NCBI GenBank assembly: GCA_006937955.1
Contig: SSNP01000019.1
Coordinates: 2,238,952-2,302,951 of the forward strand
Source: Pachypanchax playfairii
Lineage: Eukaryota; Chordata; Actinopteri; Cyprinodontiformes; Aplocheilidae
Direction: 5' to 3'
Length of the DNA stretch: 64,000 bases
A model generated the notes under the pieces. The model made no database searches, had not been told where the DNA came from, and was given only the letters and a program-made list of their open reading frames with translations. This document shows, piece after piece, positions 12,401-26,163 of this stretch. The translations under genes and the position numbers were made by a program. Position 1 is the first letter of the stretch, and every line of letters starts with the position of its first letter.

Positions 12401-15400
12401 GGAGGGAGGTTTATTTTTCTTCCTTCTTAAGAAGTTGCTTTCAAAATAAAGTACAGAACAAAGGAAATTATTTCTTCAATTAAATCAAAACATTGAAAAG
12501 GTTCTGTAAAAAATGTGAATCTTGGTGTTTACAAAAGTCTTTGTATGATGTGAGGGTTTAAAGATTGGTGAACGTCTGTGAATAACTGGATGTTAGATGT
12601 TATTATTACTGCGAGTTAGAATCAATTTGGACATCGAACATGATGACATAACTCCTGCTTTGTCTTTTTGAAAAGACCATCAAGCTACTGAGGAAAGAAA
12701 ACCTCAGACACATAATGGCTATAAAGAGAGAAAAATTGTCCACTGAAGACAGTAAACAGACAAACAGTAAGTTGTTTATTTGATGTATGAGACGGAGCAT
12801 GAGGTAGCAATGCCCCATTTTATTACTGTTGCATAATGCTTTTAAAAATACTCCTTTTTCCTCATAGTCTGCTTTTGGTCAGTGTTCTTTTGCAAACTGA
12901 TATAGATTTATATTGTCCAACTGGTGTCCTGATCACAAATTCTCCATGATTCATTCTGACATACAGAGATGTGTAAAGATAAATCCAAAACACCCAGACT
13001 GAGTGAATCCAACAATCATTTTTTCAGCCCCTCTGAAATCTCTTGTCCTCTTACGATACTTCCTGCTGAAGCTGGTTGCAACCTCCAACCAGTGTTTCTG
13101 TCACCTATGAATAATTCAATATAAAAATTTCAGATGAAAATTGTCTAAATGTGACACAGAGCGGGAGATTGGTGCTGAAAGTCAATCTCATATTTACAGA
13201 AATGGATGTTATGCGTTACCATAGGGTATATATAAACTAGCCTATAGCCTACATTATGACCTAGATGGAAGAAAGGGGAGCAGCGAGAAGACTTAAACAC
13301 TGTTTTCTGTCTGCTGTCTCGCTGAAAGCACACAGTCCTCCTTTTCAAGCACACTTACAAATAAATGTGGCTCAGTAGTTCCGAGATAACTGAAACTCCT
13401 CAAGCATTACATTTAACCTCATCAGCAACGAGCATAAAAAAACATTCACATTCAAGTCAAATGATTTAGCAAAAAAAAAAAAAAGTTTCACGTAGAAACG
13501 CTTGCTGAATTCAGCTCTTTTACGAAACAGGCTGAGCCGTGCAACTTTCAGGGTTGAAGAGGATGAGACCTGTCACGTCATGTTTGGTTCTGTTTGGTGG
13601 ACTAACTAAGGTCAAAATGACCAGTTTGAGTATAATTGGACAGAATAACTAGGCTAGTTTGATCTCGTCTAATCTGGGCCGGGCTGTTCTGCGTATGTCT
13701 GTTGACTGTCCCCTGCTCAGCTCTGCCAGAATGTACCCAGAGGGCCTGTTATTTTGGGAGCTCAGCTGAGAAGAGATGACAACATCATGGACTGCTTAAG
13801 CTGCTTACATTTCCTCAAGCACTCCCAGTGCACCCTGGGATCTACACTCTTCGGGTTGCTCCTGTCACTGTTGCTCCGTATGCATCGAGTGCGTGTGAAC
13901 AGACACTGTGATGAACGCACAAAGCAGTCAGAAACCTACAGCGTATGAAAAGTATCTCCTGCTAACAGTCATACGGGCGGATATCAGTGGAGAGTGTTTG
14001 CACGCATCAACGAGAGTGTTTGTGAAGCTTCAAGAAGAGAAAGTCCCATGAGGCTGTAGAAAGGGGCGGGGACAAGGTAACTCAGGGGTGAGACGATGGA
14101 GGAATGTTGTGTGTGTTTTATTAGATGTTAAGCAACATTGAGAGCAGAGAACATCTGGAAAATTATAAACAAACTGTACAGACTTTAATTTGGAAAAATA
14201 TGAATATTACATTGTGTAAATGTTGTTTATGAGTTGTTAGTTTATTGTGTTCATTACTGTTGTAAGTGTTATGACAAGGCATGTTGTACACACAGTCCTA
14301 ACAATGAAAAATATAGAGATTACTAAATATAAATGTGGAGATTACCGAGGCCTGAATTCACCAATGGATTGAGTGGCTTTTGCGGGTGCAAATGAGGATT
14401 TTCTGCATCTATCCAAAGCCCTCGTCTAATTCTGAGCTGCCAACTAAACAACATCTCTGCACTGGCACGGTTCACTCACATTTAAATGTTATACATGCAT
14501 TTAACAGAAAACTTGTCCAGGGCAAAGAGCATTTAATTCTTAGAGAATTGGGCTGTTTTCACTAAAAGCTGCTGTTTGTTTTCAGAAGAAATTAAGGAGG
14601 AGGAGCAATCAGCTCAGAACGTCTGCCTTCACAACAAGAGGGTGTCATGGTCGGAAAAGTTTAGTGTCAGATATTGTTGCAACTAAATTAGAAAAAATCA
14701 TCATTAGATCATGTTGTTGCTGTTTTACATTCAGAATACAAAATCTTCAATTTAAAGATTATTTCAGGAGATAGAGCCTCAAATCCACACATTTGGTTTA
14801 CACACTGACAACAAATGGGATCCAGCCCTCCCCCAACCTGGACAGGGCCCACTGCACCCCTCTGTCTGGAATAGAAGTCAAGGACCAGTTTAAATACCTA
14901 ATAAAGTAAAATAAGCAATTCTAAATTTGAGCTTAAAGTGAGAAAAAAATGTTCTTTTTTTAGTTTTTATGCTCAGTGTTTGTGACTAAAGTCCATATTT
15001 AGATATTTGCAATGAGGAAAAAAGAATGCAAAGAAACCCGGAACTGATTCAGTTAAAGATAATCACAAACTGCATGTAAATATTTTCCTTTGAATTACTG
15101 GAAAAAAAATACCAAAGAAATGTTGACATACCAGAACAAACACTGTCAAACCAATAGAGGTAAATTTAAAAGAATGCATAAGTAATGCAAAATTCCATTT
15201 TACCAGTTTGGTTTATTTGCAAGCTTATTTATATATTTATTTATTTATCACTTGACATGCTTTGCATAGTGCAGGTAATTGATTAATAGCCCGTATACTA
15301 TGTCCTGTCAGTGCAGGACTGTTTTATTATTTGAGCTGATATTTTAACAGTAGGCACAGTGCCAGCATGCCTGGCACAGTCATCTAAAGTTATTACTGCT

Positions 15401-18400
15401 CACCTTACACTCGTAAAACTCAGACAACAACTCAGACGGGCCCTTGTAAAGCTTCAGGCTCACGATGTTACAAGCTCATTGGCCAGAATAGTCACATAAA
15501 ATTTAACGGCATGAAATATAAGAGTTGCTAATGCAGGGAGAGAAGGTGGTAAAGCGAGTATAATATTCTGTCTATATGTAAAGTGGCGACTTGCTGTAAA
15601 AGTTACTGTAAGAAATTATTTGAGACAGCTTTTCACTTGAGTGTACATCAAACTGTTGAACAGAGACCCCGGAGGTAAACGCATACCTTCACCTTGGCTC
15701 TGGGACGTCGCGTCATGTTGTAACTGCAAATGTTTAAAGGATGTCTTCCTACGTTTAAAGTTTCCCCGGCTGCACGAGGGTTAAACTGAGGGCAGACGGA
15801 CAGCCAGATCAGTCACAGGTTATTTGTGCAGACATTCATCAGCATTCTGACTGCTGCTAGCTTGGACAGCTTCAAAGTAGGAGACAGAGAGACGCAAAAG
15901 AAGAACGCAAGAGGAAGTGAGACAAACCCTCCAGTCAAGAGGAGTCACATGATTTAAACTTAGACGACCACTTGTATCGACATCTGCCACGCAAACGCTG
16001 CACCAGAAGTCACTCAACTTTCAGAGAAGAAGACATGTAGAAGAAGTGAGTCATACAAGAGAAGATTTCAGAACTCTGTTTTCTTGAAACATAATGCTGT
16101 TTGTCCTTATTTTTTGTTTTTCTGACTCACTCTTTTATTGTTTTCCTTTAAATTTAGCATCAAAGAAAAGCGTTAAACATTTTTCAAATGAATTTACTGA
16201 AGTGTTGTTTCACCTTCTCAACTGTTCTGTTTCATGTTTCCAAAGCTAATGCTCAGTAAAACAAAGATCTTGTGTTGATTTTTAGCAAAATTTTTTTTAA
16301 ATAATAAAATCCTGCTATCTGTTGCGTGATTCATCAATGCAGTATGGTAACACAGAGTTTCCCTCAGACTGACATTCTCTGGAATAAGCCTAACTCATCG
16401 TGTGCCATGAATAACCAGCAGAAGCAGTAAGAAGTCCCTCAGCAACACAAAGTGACACTGTGCAAACACAGCAGATGAGAAAGTCATTAAAAACATTCAC
16501 AGCTTGAAAACTGTGGAGTTTTCATTCACACACGCGCTTGAACTCCGACCTTTCAAAATAAAATCTACAACGTTTCTTTCCTCTGCTAATAGACTTAAAC
16601 GTTTAACACATTCTTAAGTTAACAATAAAGTTTTAGACTGGGAAAACTTGACTTTGGAACTGTTTGACTGTTCTAAAAGTAGATATACAGTTTTAACCTG
16701 AGCCACGTGAAGAAGAGAAATATGTGTCCATCTGTTTTTCTAACAAAATCACAAGATCAGTACCAAAATATGCAGCCATTTTATTTTTTTTAGTAAATGT
16801 CATTATATAAAGTGATGTCTGTCAGTCATTTTACATTCATTTTACCCTTTTTTTAGGAGGATTGGGGGAGTAGATTTTTTTGCAAGATCCACTGATTACA
16901 TTTGGAAATTAATAATAATTTTTCTTGGGCTTAGGAACTAAAATACAGTATATGATTATGGCAGAGGCTCCAGAAACTTTTATTTTCTTATTTCTTATTT
17001 TAATATCTTCAGTTAAGATACTAAAATTAGGTTTAAATTGTATAAAATACTTAATGAGTAGTTTAAGGAATACTTGGATGTGATGTTTACCTGCTAATAT
17101 TTTTCTGTAAAGAACATTCTAATATCCAAAAGTAGAGGTTATATCATCCTTAATGTTGTTTTATTTTCAGTGTGAAAGACAAGTATGATGTCTTAAACCT
17201 CTACAGGAACCTAGAGAACACCCTCAAAAATTCCCTCCATGCTTCCCAGCTAGCATGATCCAGGATCATAAACGACATCTTCACCAACGTTTTTATATTT
17301 GTTAGAAAATCAGACATTACAAGGTCCTTTTTCCTCCATTTTCCTGCTTTCATGTCCCCTTCAATTAGCAAGCAGGGTGCTTTGACACAACTACTTATTA
17401 GCAAGCAGCAGTAGGCGGGCGGGGATCACTTTGCAAAGACAAACAATTTAATTAGTGCTGGCAAAGCTTTATTAAGTTCATCTCAAAATAGTTTGGAGAA
17501 GATGGCGAGAAACGTAAAATTGAAAGTGCTGTAGGTTCAGCTCAGCTAGGTTTATGGTTTCAAACCTAAAGAGGATGAGTGTGGCGACAGCAAACGCTCG
17601 GACTGCAACAACTTAATATTTCTGAGTTGTCAATAATGTGAACTTTATCTCTACTGGACATGTGCACTCAGGCAGCTTCTCTGAGAAGTTACTTCCAAAT
17701 ACTGTAATTACAGCTCTTAATATTTGCTGTGTCTCGTGCTCGTGTGTTTATTTGTTTTCTGTTTGAACAAATCAATGAGGAAAATGTGCTGCGGTTCTTA
17801 AACACTTCCAGTATTTTATTAGTCTAAAAATAAGAACAAACAGTGATGATGGAATTACACAGTCGTTCTCACAATGTATGTCAAATAAAATCCAACAATG
17901 GTGTTGTTTATCAGAGGGAAGACAGTCAGGTGACTTTACCGCATGTGTGCTTAGCATGTGGGACTTTTTCCGAGACATTCCATCCCTCCACAGTTTACGA
18001 TTTGTCGGCTGATTTTTAAAATAGCTTTTAAAAAAAAAAACATTGTTTTACTGCACCACGCTTGCCGTTCCATCAAGTGGACGTACACGTAGGTGTTTTG
18101 GATGAAAGAGGAAAAGTGGAGGAAAAGGATCACAGCTGTGAAGACCTGGTTAGATATATTTTCAGATTAAAGGTTGGGTAATATTCCTAAAGTGGACTGG
18201 GTTTGTTTAGGTCCATTAAGAAGAAATGCATTTTGCTAAAGGAAACTGTTAACATTAATAAACTGATTGAAATTGAAAGTTTTAAAGGGACTTAATCACT
18301 TTTTATGTTTCAAGAAGCTTTTACTTTAAATTTGTATTTTTTTAAAGTTATTTTTCATGTTAATGTTAACACCATGAGGCTTAAAGATGATAAAAGGGAC

Positions 18401-21123
18401 TCCATGATGTCAAACTGTTGATCTATAGATCAACAAATAGATCCATATGATCTATATTTTCTGCATATTTGTATGACACTGAATGGAGCTTATTTTTTTC
18501 CACTTGAAGCACTCATCTCATCAAAAGTTTCCCACGTCCTACAAACATGAACAACAGACTGCAGAGGAAAAACAACAACAACATCCAAAAAACAGCATTG
18601 AGGATAAGTTAGGAGACACTTGGAAAAATATTTGGCTGTTTCAGGTTGAGTTGAGAAGCGCTAACTTTACATACAGTATGTTTAAATTAAGAAACAACCT
18701 TTCAGCTACTCATCAGATCTGATTCTGTCTGAAACATGATGGAAACAAAATGGTCTGGGTCTCTTCTGTGAACTCGGAACCAGAATGTCACCCATATTTT
18801 ATTTTCTTCAGAAAAATGTAACTGGAATAAAACAAAAAACTCTTTAGGGTGAAACATCTCTAAAAATATAAAACAAACAAACTTCCTTCATATAAAAATC
18901 GGATTTAAATGAACAAATCTCTCAGGATTTTTCTCTCTGCTTTGATTTTTAAGGACTTAGACCTTAAAAACATGTTAAGTTTTATACTGGGAAACAGTAA
19001 TATACTTTCGAGAAGAATCCCCCAGTTTACCAAGCAATTAATCATTTTTACAGAAAATCATCAGCTACGTAGAGACAGTGAATGCAACAATTTTGCTGCT
19101 GCTCAAATACGTCCAACATTTCTAAATACCTCATATTTTGGTTGTTGTTGTTGATGAGTTAATTCTCATTCTAGAACCTCTGCCTGTATGAGGATCGTTG
19201 CATTAATAAGTGGGTAAAAAAAACTATTTGAAGAGGATGTCAAACGATGTCATGCAGTTATTAGTTAGGAGTGTGTGTTTGTTTAAATTTCTTGTCAAGG
19301 TTCATTTTATTTTCATGTTGCTTTGACACTTTTCTTGAAATCAAAAGTTTTGTTTTTAAGAGAAGACGGACGAGTTTGAACAAATTCACATTTTGCTGAA
19401 GGGTTAAGTGCCAGGTTTGAAAACCTGCAGAGGCAGATGTCTGTCTCAATAATTAGCACGTTGGTCTGGATTCCAGTTCGGGTCAAGTTGTTTACTGCAG
19501 CATGTTTAGTAATTATTGCAGGGCGGGCAGCTCGATCAGCCTGTGGGCATAAAGAACCTGCATAGTTCTTCCAATACGTGTGTGTGTGTGTGTGTAGATT
19601 ATATGGGCAGATGTTCATTGTTGTGAGATCAGGACAGAAACAGGATGGAGACCCAGAGCCAAAGACAAGAGACCAGTAGAGCAAGTCAGAGAGAAGCAGC
19701 CATCTGTCCCTGGGTTTTGCTTCGCAAAGCGCTGAACATCCAGCCACCCACACAAAACAGATCCAAGACTGGCCAAAGCATACTCTACAAAATAACACAG
19801 CAAATTTCACTTATCTACACTGTGCATCTGCAGAAAATGATGCTCTAATTACATTTAAACAGTTACTTGTCTGCAGGAAGAGTTATTGACTCAATTTCCA
19901 TTCAGCTTGCGTGCGATGAACTTCTTATATTCTTCCACTGGAATCAATGTATTTTGCATGTTTATTCATTAAAGTAATTTTCTCCTGTACATTGTGAATG
20001 CTAAGCACTGTTAGCAGATAGATTGAGCATGAAATGGCCCACAGTGGAAATGAAAAAGTTCTGTTTTTTCTTCATCTCTCCAAACATGAAAGCAAAGAAG
20101 CTGCACAACAAAGTCCCCTAAAACCTGACAGACAAAAACGATTTTCTTCAATGATTTTTGCTTTCCCTTGTCTCACAGCTATCGAACCATGCATGTTTTT
20201 ATTTCTAAAGTGTGATGACTGCTTTTACAAAAAATGTGTGAGGTCTGCCTCCACACAGTGTTAACAACACATCCCACCAAAAATGCCCACAGGGTCCCAG
20301 TTTTTGAACAAACAACTAGACATAACGCATCATATCAAAATCTTCCATATAAGGGAGATTTGTAGAAAGAGCAGAAACCTGTAATGACATTCAGACTGCT
20401 TTTATTTTGGGAGATTATTCATCGAACTACACAGAAGTATCACAAACATGCCTTTTCTGAGAGGATGTGCTGCTTTTAAGAAGTGACATGAAAATAAAGT
20501 TGTAATTATGTGGAAATCTTTAAGTGTCTACAGCAATTCACATTTTCTAAATTATAGTGTGAAACAAGATGTTGTTGGAACCCACAAAAACTATCTGCAG
20601 CAAAGATTATGTGACCCCTACGCTTTTATTATTTCAGGTCAGTAAAAGTTCACACTAATCAACAAAAGGCTGCAGCAGCAGAGAGGTCTGAGAATAAAGA
20701 AAAGATGTATCGGAACTCTTCCATGTCACGCAGGCTTCTTTTTGTTTGTAATAACATATTTAATCTTGTAACAACCAACTTTATCTTTCATTGTTTTTAT
20801 GCATGAAACAAAAATACAGCAGAATCATGAAGGGTAAGAGGTTATCCACTCAATCCAAAACTATTACTGCTTCTTCTTCTGGAGAAAAAACTTTTAACAC
20901 GTTTTATATTTGACCACTACTCCACTCATGGTTACTGCAGTTACAGGTGGTTCCACTTATTGGTCAACAGATTCTAGATGCATCATTATGACATCACAGG
21001 GCCAACACAGACACAGGCACAAGACTTTCATACAAACTCAGACCTATAGTTAACTTAGAACCACCAAATTTCATGGCGTTCATTTATATATATTTTAAAA
21101 ATGAATCAGTATCTCACATCAGA
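9489..21123. other. Noncoding intronic stretch, 11.6 kb
   Basis: No exon with domain or splice support was found on either strand. Small points of note: a GC-richer patch at 11500-11730 that stands out from its AT-rich flanks, a possible reverse-transcriptase scrap at 14856-14898 (GIEVKDQFKYLIK, similar to the VxxxxxFKYLG block of LINE enzymes), an A-run near 13471-13484, a T-run near 16290 and a (GT)n run near 19578-19595. The minus-strand frame at 19313-19810 is long by chance and shows no domain. Confidence 0.45.
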
Positions 21124-21234
21124 CTCAGATATGGAGCTCCTCAGGGTTGTGTAAGTGGGCAGATGTTTTTTTACAGACAGCTCAGACTCAATGTCCTTTA
21201 CTATCCAGATGATTTCCAGCTCTACCTACCCAAC
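21124..21234 (+). mobile_element. LINE reverse-transcriptase fragment, internally deleted
   Basis: The plus-strand frame reads RYGAPQGCVSGQMFF and, after a short gap, YYPDDFQLYLP. These correspond to the GVPQGSVLGPxLF block and the catalytic YADDTQLYL block of L2-like non-LTR reverse transcriptases. In an intact enzyme the two blocks are farther apart, so sequence between them has been lost. The second Ala of YADD is Pro here, consistent with decay. No ends or target duplications could be traced. Confidence 0.7.
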
Positions 21235-23340
21235 CAGATGACACCATTATGTTGACTGTATGTATATTTCAAAAACTTTTAGTAAATAAGGATGAGATGT
21301 CTCTAGATCTGAATCTGAGGCCATAACATCACGCCAGTTACTTGCATTGGTATTATATTTGTCTTTTCTTCTACTGTAAGAAACCTTGGATGGTTTTATG
21401 TTTTTTGGATACTTTTTATTTTTGAATTTATATGTAAAGCTCCCTTCAATGACCTCCTCCTTTAGCCTTCACAATACTGTTAAAATTTGGGTCATCCATG
21501 ACTGCACATGTCGACAAAGGTCCATATCAACAAACTGACTACTGATAAAATACTATATGAAAGAAGAAAATTTTACTTGCACCAACAGCAGCTTTATATT
21601 TAGATTGAAAAATACAATCAAACAGAAAAGCTGAGCAAAATCTTCAAATAGCACCAACGAAAACGTGTGAACGCGCACAGGGATGTTATTTGTATCTCAA
21701 TTTTTACATAAAACCAAAAATCAACTCAGACTTTTCCTACCTGAAAGTTTCAGCATATTTATGTCTCTCCTGCATTTGTTTTGAAGGTTAATGTGATATG
21801 AAGGTCTTTGTGCTCTTGATTATACAATAAAATATTCAAATAAGGAGAATGCGTCAAAGTAGCGAGGTGAACAACTGACCACTTAATTTCACAGCACACC
21901 AAACACAGAGACAAGGCGTAAAGGTCAGGAACACGTGGACTCCGGACTCGTTACACAACTGCTGTTTATTTCAGCTACACGCTCTCTATTATCACATCAA
22001 TCAGCTTTTATCAGAAAAATAACATCAAAGTGGAACTGAAAATCATATATCAAATAAGAAAATGCTTTAAGGTCATCAAACATTTTCTCATCCTAGATTT
22101 TGACTATAAATTGAGACAAAGCTGCAGCGTTTCAGCTTCATTGCATGCGACCTTTTCATTTTGCCTTCAGCACTGTTCATCTTCTTTATGGATGCCAGTT
22201 CTGCTGGTCTGGATTACTGTTAGATCACTCCCCGCCATTTCTCTCTCACTGTCTTTCCTCATCCCTTTGTTCAACCCTTCTTTTCTTCTTCTTGCTCTCT
22301 GCGTACTGCATTGTGGCAGCGACTTGTCTCCTCTAATTATGCTGAAAATGATGTGATCATTCAATACTGAGAATCAATCTGACATCTGACAAAACATGGA
22401 AAAAGTTTGGCAGGTTTATTAGGAAAGTGAATCACACTAAAGTCTGGAGTTGCTACGGTGAGTTTGAGGGTTGTGGAACTAGACGTCAGTGTTATCAGTC
22501 ACTGGCAAATAGTTTTATTCTACAAACTTAGCAAGAGGACTAGACAGACACTATACAGACCTCTGTTTTTAGTTTTTAATCTTCTTACCTGACATTTATA
22601 TTATTTTATGGATGAAATGTATCACCCCGCTGATGTAAGTGGTGTTGTGTAATGTGTTAGGTCCAGAAAGGTGACACAATGCCCTGCCTTAAAAAATAAC
22701 ATTTTCTTAGAAAAGCTGAAATAATGTTGGAGACGAGCCCCATTTTCAAGCAAATAATAAATGTGTGTGTGTGTGAGTCCTAGTTGCTACATAGTTGTAT
22801 TAATATGTGTGTCATGTACATACAGTACTGCTTTGTGACAGTTAGTAGTGAGGAAGATGCAGGACGCATCATAAAGCATCTGATGTCATCTGCTATAAAG
22901 TGGACAAACACGTCTAACAGACATGCAAACATTTAACCATCAACAGGTTTATAAAGTGATAAATGACAGAATTATTGTGCAGCTTTCTTTTACTTTTCAA
23001 TATTAACCAAATACTAAAAACCAAACATACTGGAATATTTTCATTTCAGCTAAAATGGACAGAATTAGAAATAAGTTTACAGTTCAGGTTTAAAAAGACA
23101 CGGCTGAGATGGTTCAACAAAAACATTTTAAACACTGTCAAAACAACACAGTTTAGCCTAAAACCTGCGACTTATTTATGAATTAAATACGATCTGAACT
23201 CTTTAGAGTCACATCAACAGGTTTTATTTTACATCCATGACAGAGTAAATCTTTCGAATGTGGCTCACGTCTGAAATTTCAATTATTCATTAACACTTGT
23301 AACAATACCCAGTATCATACCGAGTAACACGTAACATAAA

Positions 23341-23480
23341 TGTCCCTCCCTCCCTTCCTTCCCTCCTTCCTTCCTTCCCTCCTTCCTTCCCTCCTTCCAT
23401 TCATTCATTCATTCATTCATTCATTCATTCATTCATCCATCCATCCATCCATCCATCCATCCATCCATCCATCCATCCTT
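23341..23480. repeat. Compound tetranucleotide microsatellite
   Basis: Successive runs of CCTT/CCCT, then CATT, then CATC units fill about 140 bp. The frame crossing it is a by-product of the repeat. Confidence 0.9.
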
Positions 23481-26118
23481 CCTCTCTCCAGAACTGTTGA
23501 ATCCTGTTCAGGAGAGCTGTGGTCTGTGATCACCAGAAAAAAGGAGGGGCATGAGCCATTAAAGTACCAGAGAAGAACTAATGGGGTTTTATTATTAACA
23601 GGTTTATGACTAACTTTAAATTTCTCTTTGAAATGTTTAAAAGCTGCTTAAACTGGAAAATAGGCACCTGTTAATCATTTGCATTCCAACCTTTTATTTT
23701 CTAATCAGTTCCGTTTCCTTACAGATTTGTTCCTCCACTCATAGTAATTTTGCTTTGGAGCCCGTGTGATGGAGTTTACATCACATGCCTTCGTAATGGT
23801 ACAAAAGCAGGAAGGCATCTCTGACTGACGACTCACATGCTTATTGGGGCTTTGTTGCCATGGCTGCATCTCATTATGTAAATGATGTCTCCCTGATGAG
23901 AGGGAGGCAGGAACAGGCGTGATGCTCACTTCTCCAGACTGTGTAAAATTGGCTTCAGGGACCAGTGAAGGATTGGTGCTATAAATAGCATCATCTTAAC
24001 AATGCACTCTTCTTCATTCTTTCACAAATCCAAACAACGTTTCCTTCATCTTTTTCACACTACTAAATGCAAAAAAAGCATATTGTTCCATATTCATTTT
24101 GATATTTACTCCAGCAGCCCAAACTGTTGATTTTAACCATTTCAGTATTTCGTGTTAACTTTACTTTGATCTTTATACTTCTTTATGGTATTTATCAGAG
24201 CTCAATAAGGGAACTCTCTCTCTCTCGCTCTCTCTCTGACAAATTGTATTAATTGCTCTGTAGAATATTAAAGTAATGTGTAAAAATACTGAGTCACTCC
24301 AGTTTGCTTCAGAAAAGTTTATCTACCTTTTTTATAGTTCTTATCACATTTTCTCAGTGTTTCTGAAGATCTGTCGAACTCCTAAACTCAAACAATGATC
24401 CAGTGTTGTAACAGAAACATAAAAGGATCTTTAGTTACTAGAAATGTGTCACAAAGACACAACTTCTTTAATCTCTTAAAATACCAAAGATAACGAAGTA
24501 TAAAATAGTAGCTGAAAACTTGTCATACAGATGATGACTAGATAAAGGATGATGCTAATGCATCTCTCAGATCCTATTTAAGGTCTTTGTATTGTTTTTC
24601 CCTCATGTCTTAAAGACATGAATTTCGGATTCTGTTCTTCTACAATAGATACATTGTAGTCCAATTTCTTCTGCACAAAAACTGCACAATAAGATCTCAT
24701 AATCCAGGACTAGAACAGGATGGAAAAATTTAGAAAAAGCTGTTAAAGACCAAAAAAAGAAAGAAAAAAAACTCAGGGATGACTGAAAAGCTATTAATTA
24801 ATGTCTCTTTAAGATTACAAGAAAATCTGGATGCTTAAAAATAAAATATTAGGAATTTGGAGGTAGTTTAAAACATCTACATGATACTGAATGTTACTGA
24901 CTTGAGCATCTGTGTAAATAAAGAGCTACTAATATTATTCCTTTAGATACATTTAGGTAATAAGACACTGTGTTTAAAATGTTTCAGTGTTACAGCCATG
25001 AAACACTGTTTAAGCATTTTTGAACATTTTAAATTTTCAGAGCAATACACACAAAAAGTCAGTTCAACCAGAAGAAGAAACTGTGTACAACAACTACAAC
25101 AACTGCCTTATCAAAGAACATTTCTTGAGACTTCTAAGATGAACAGTTTCATATTTTTAGCATTTCCTGAGATCATTTCCCACCACCTTGATAAGAAACA
25201 TTCTCTTTTGTCTGATCTTCAGTCCATCGGGTCACTTCAGGTTTTCACTCTAGTGAAACACGATTCAAAGTGAAGTGAAACCTTGTTTAACTTGGATGTG
25301 AAACCAGCTGCAGGAATGAAGGAGAGCAAGAAGTGGATAATCGCGTTAACTATTCACTTCACGTTTGCAGAAAGACATGGTGGTCTGCTGCCCTGGGGTC
25401 TGACTGCTGAATTCTCACAACAGAGAATAAAACCGTGCTGGGAGCTGACCCAATAAAACCAGAGGAAACATACAGTATGTGTGTGTGTGCGCATGTTTGT
25501 GTGTATATTCCTTCCAGAAGTAGAGCAACATTTGTTTGCTTTTTGCTTTTTTTAGTTGGATGTAACGTGAGCGTTGCATCAGGCAAAGTAAATAATAAAT
25601 GTTCAGACTGAAAGTTCAATCTCTCAAATGATTTTTCATACTGTTTCCTTTTTTGCTAGAAGTGAACCCATACAGTTCTAACAGGTGTTGTCATATTATA
25701 CTTTTTGACCTCCAGACATTTGGCTGCAAGTCCCGCCTTCTCACCTGCAATCAGTCATGGTGTTTTTCAAGTATCAAACAATTAAAGGTGGTAAAGAGGA
25801 TTTTGCTCCGAATGAGAAGCTCAGCGGCTATTTGTGGTTTTTCGAATAGTGCGCATGCGTTTTAGCATGTGTAGGAGTCTCCCCTTGTTTGTTTACTATC
25901 GGCATCGCTGGAGTTTTTTCTGGAACTACTACAACTTTATTTCTTCTAACATGTCGGACTCATCAATGGTAAAAGGCTGTTTATTGTTACTCTTAGCAGT
26001 ACAAGTGCTGCTAGTGGTGAAATGCTAGTAGCAGCGCGTGGGTAATCCCTGTGAAGCCTGAGGCCTACGCAAACTACTTAGTACATAAAATGTACGTAAG
26101 AAGTGTGATTGACAAGCT

Positions 26119-26163
26119 AGTAGCCAATAGATAATGAAAAGGGTTCATTATCTATTGGCTACT
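26119..26163. repeat. Perfect 20-bp inverted repeat with 5-nt loop
   Basis: The left arm AGTAGCCAATAGATAATGAA (26119-26138) is followed by a 5-base spacer and its exact reverse complement (26144-26163). Each arm carries a CCAAT/ATTGG motif. The stem has no mismatch, which suggests recent formation or selection. It lies inside a larger region bracketed by inverted copies of GGTAAAGAGGATTTTG at 25790-25805 and 26291-26306, so it may be part of a MITE. Confidence 0.85.

Noticed and set aside
19313..19810. 165-codon minus-strand frame
   Set aside because: No recognisable domain and low-complexity His/Thr repeat from a (GT)n run; overlapping frames of similar length occur on the other strand.
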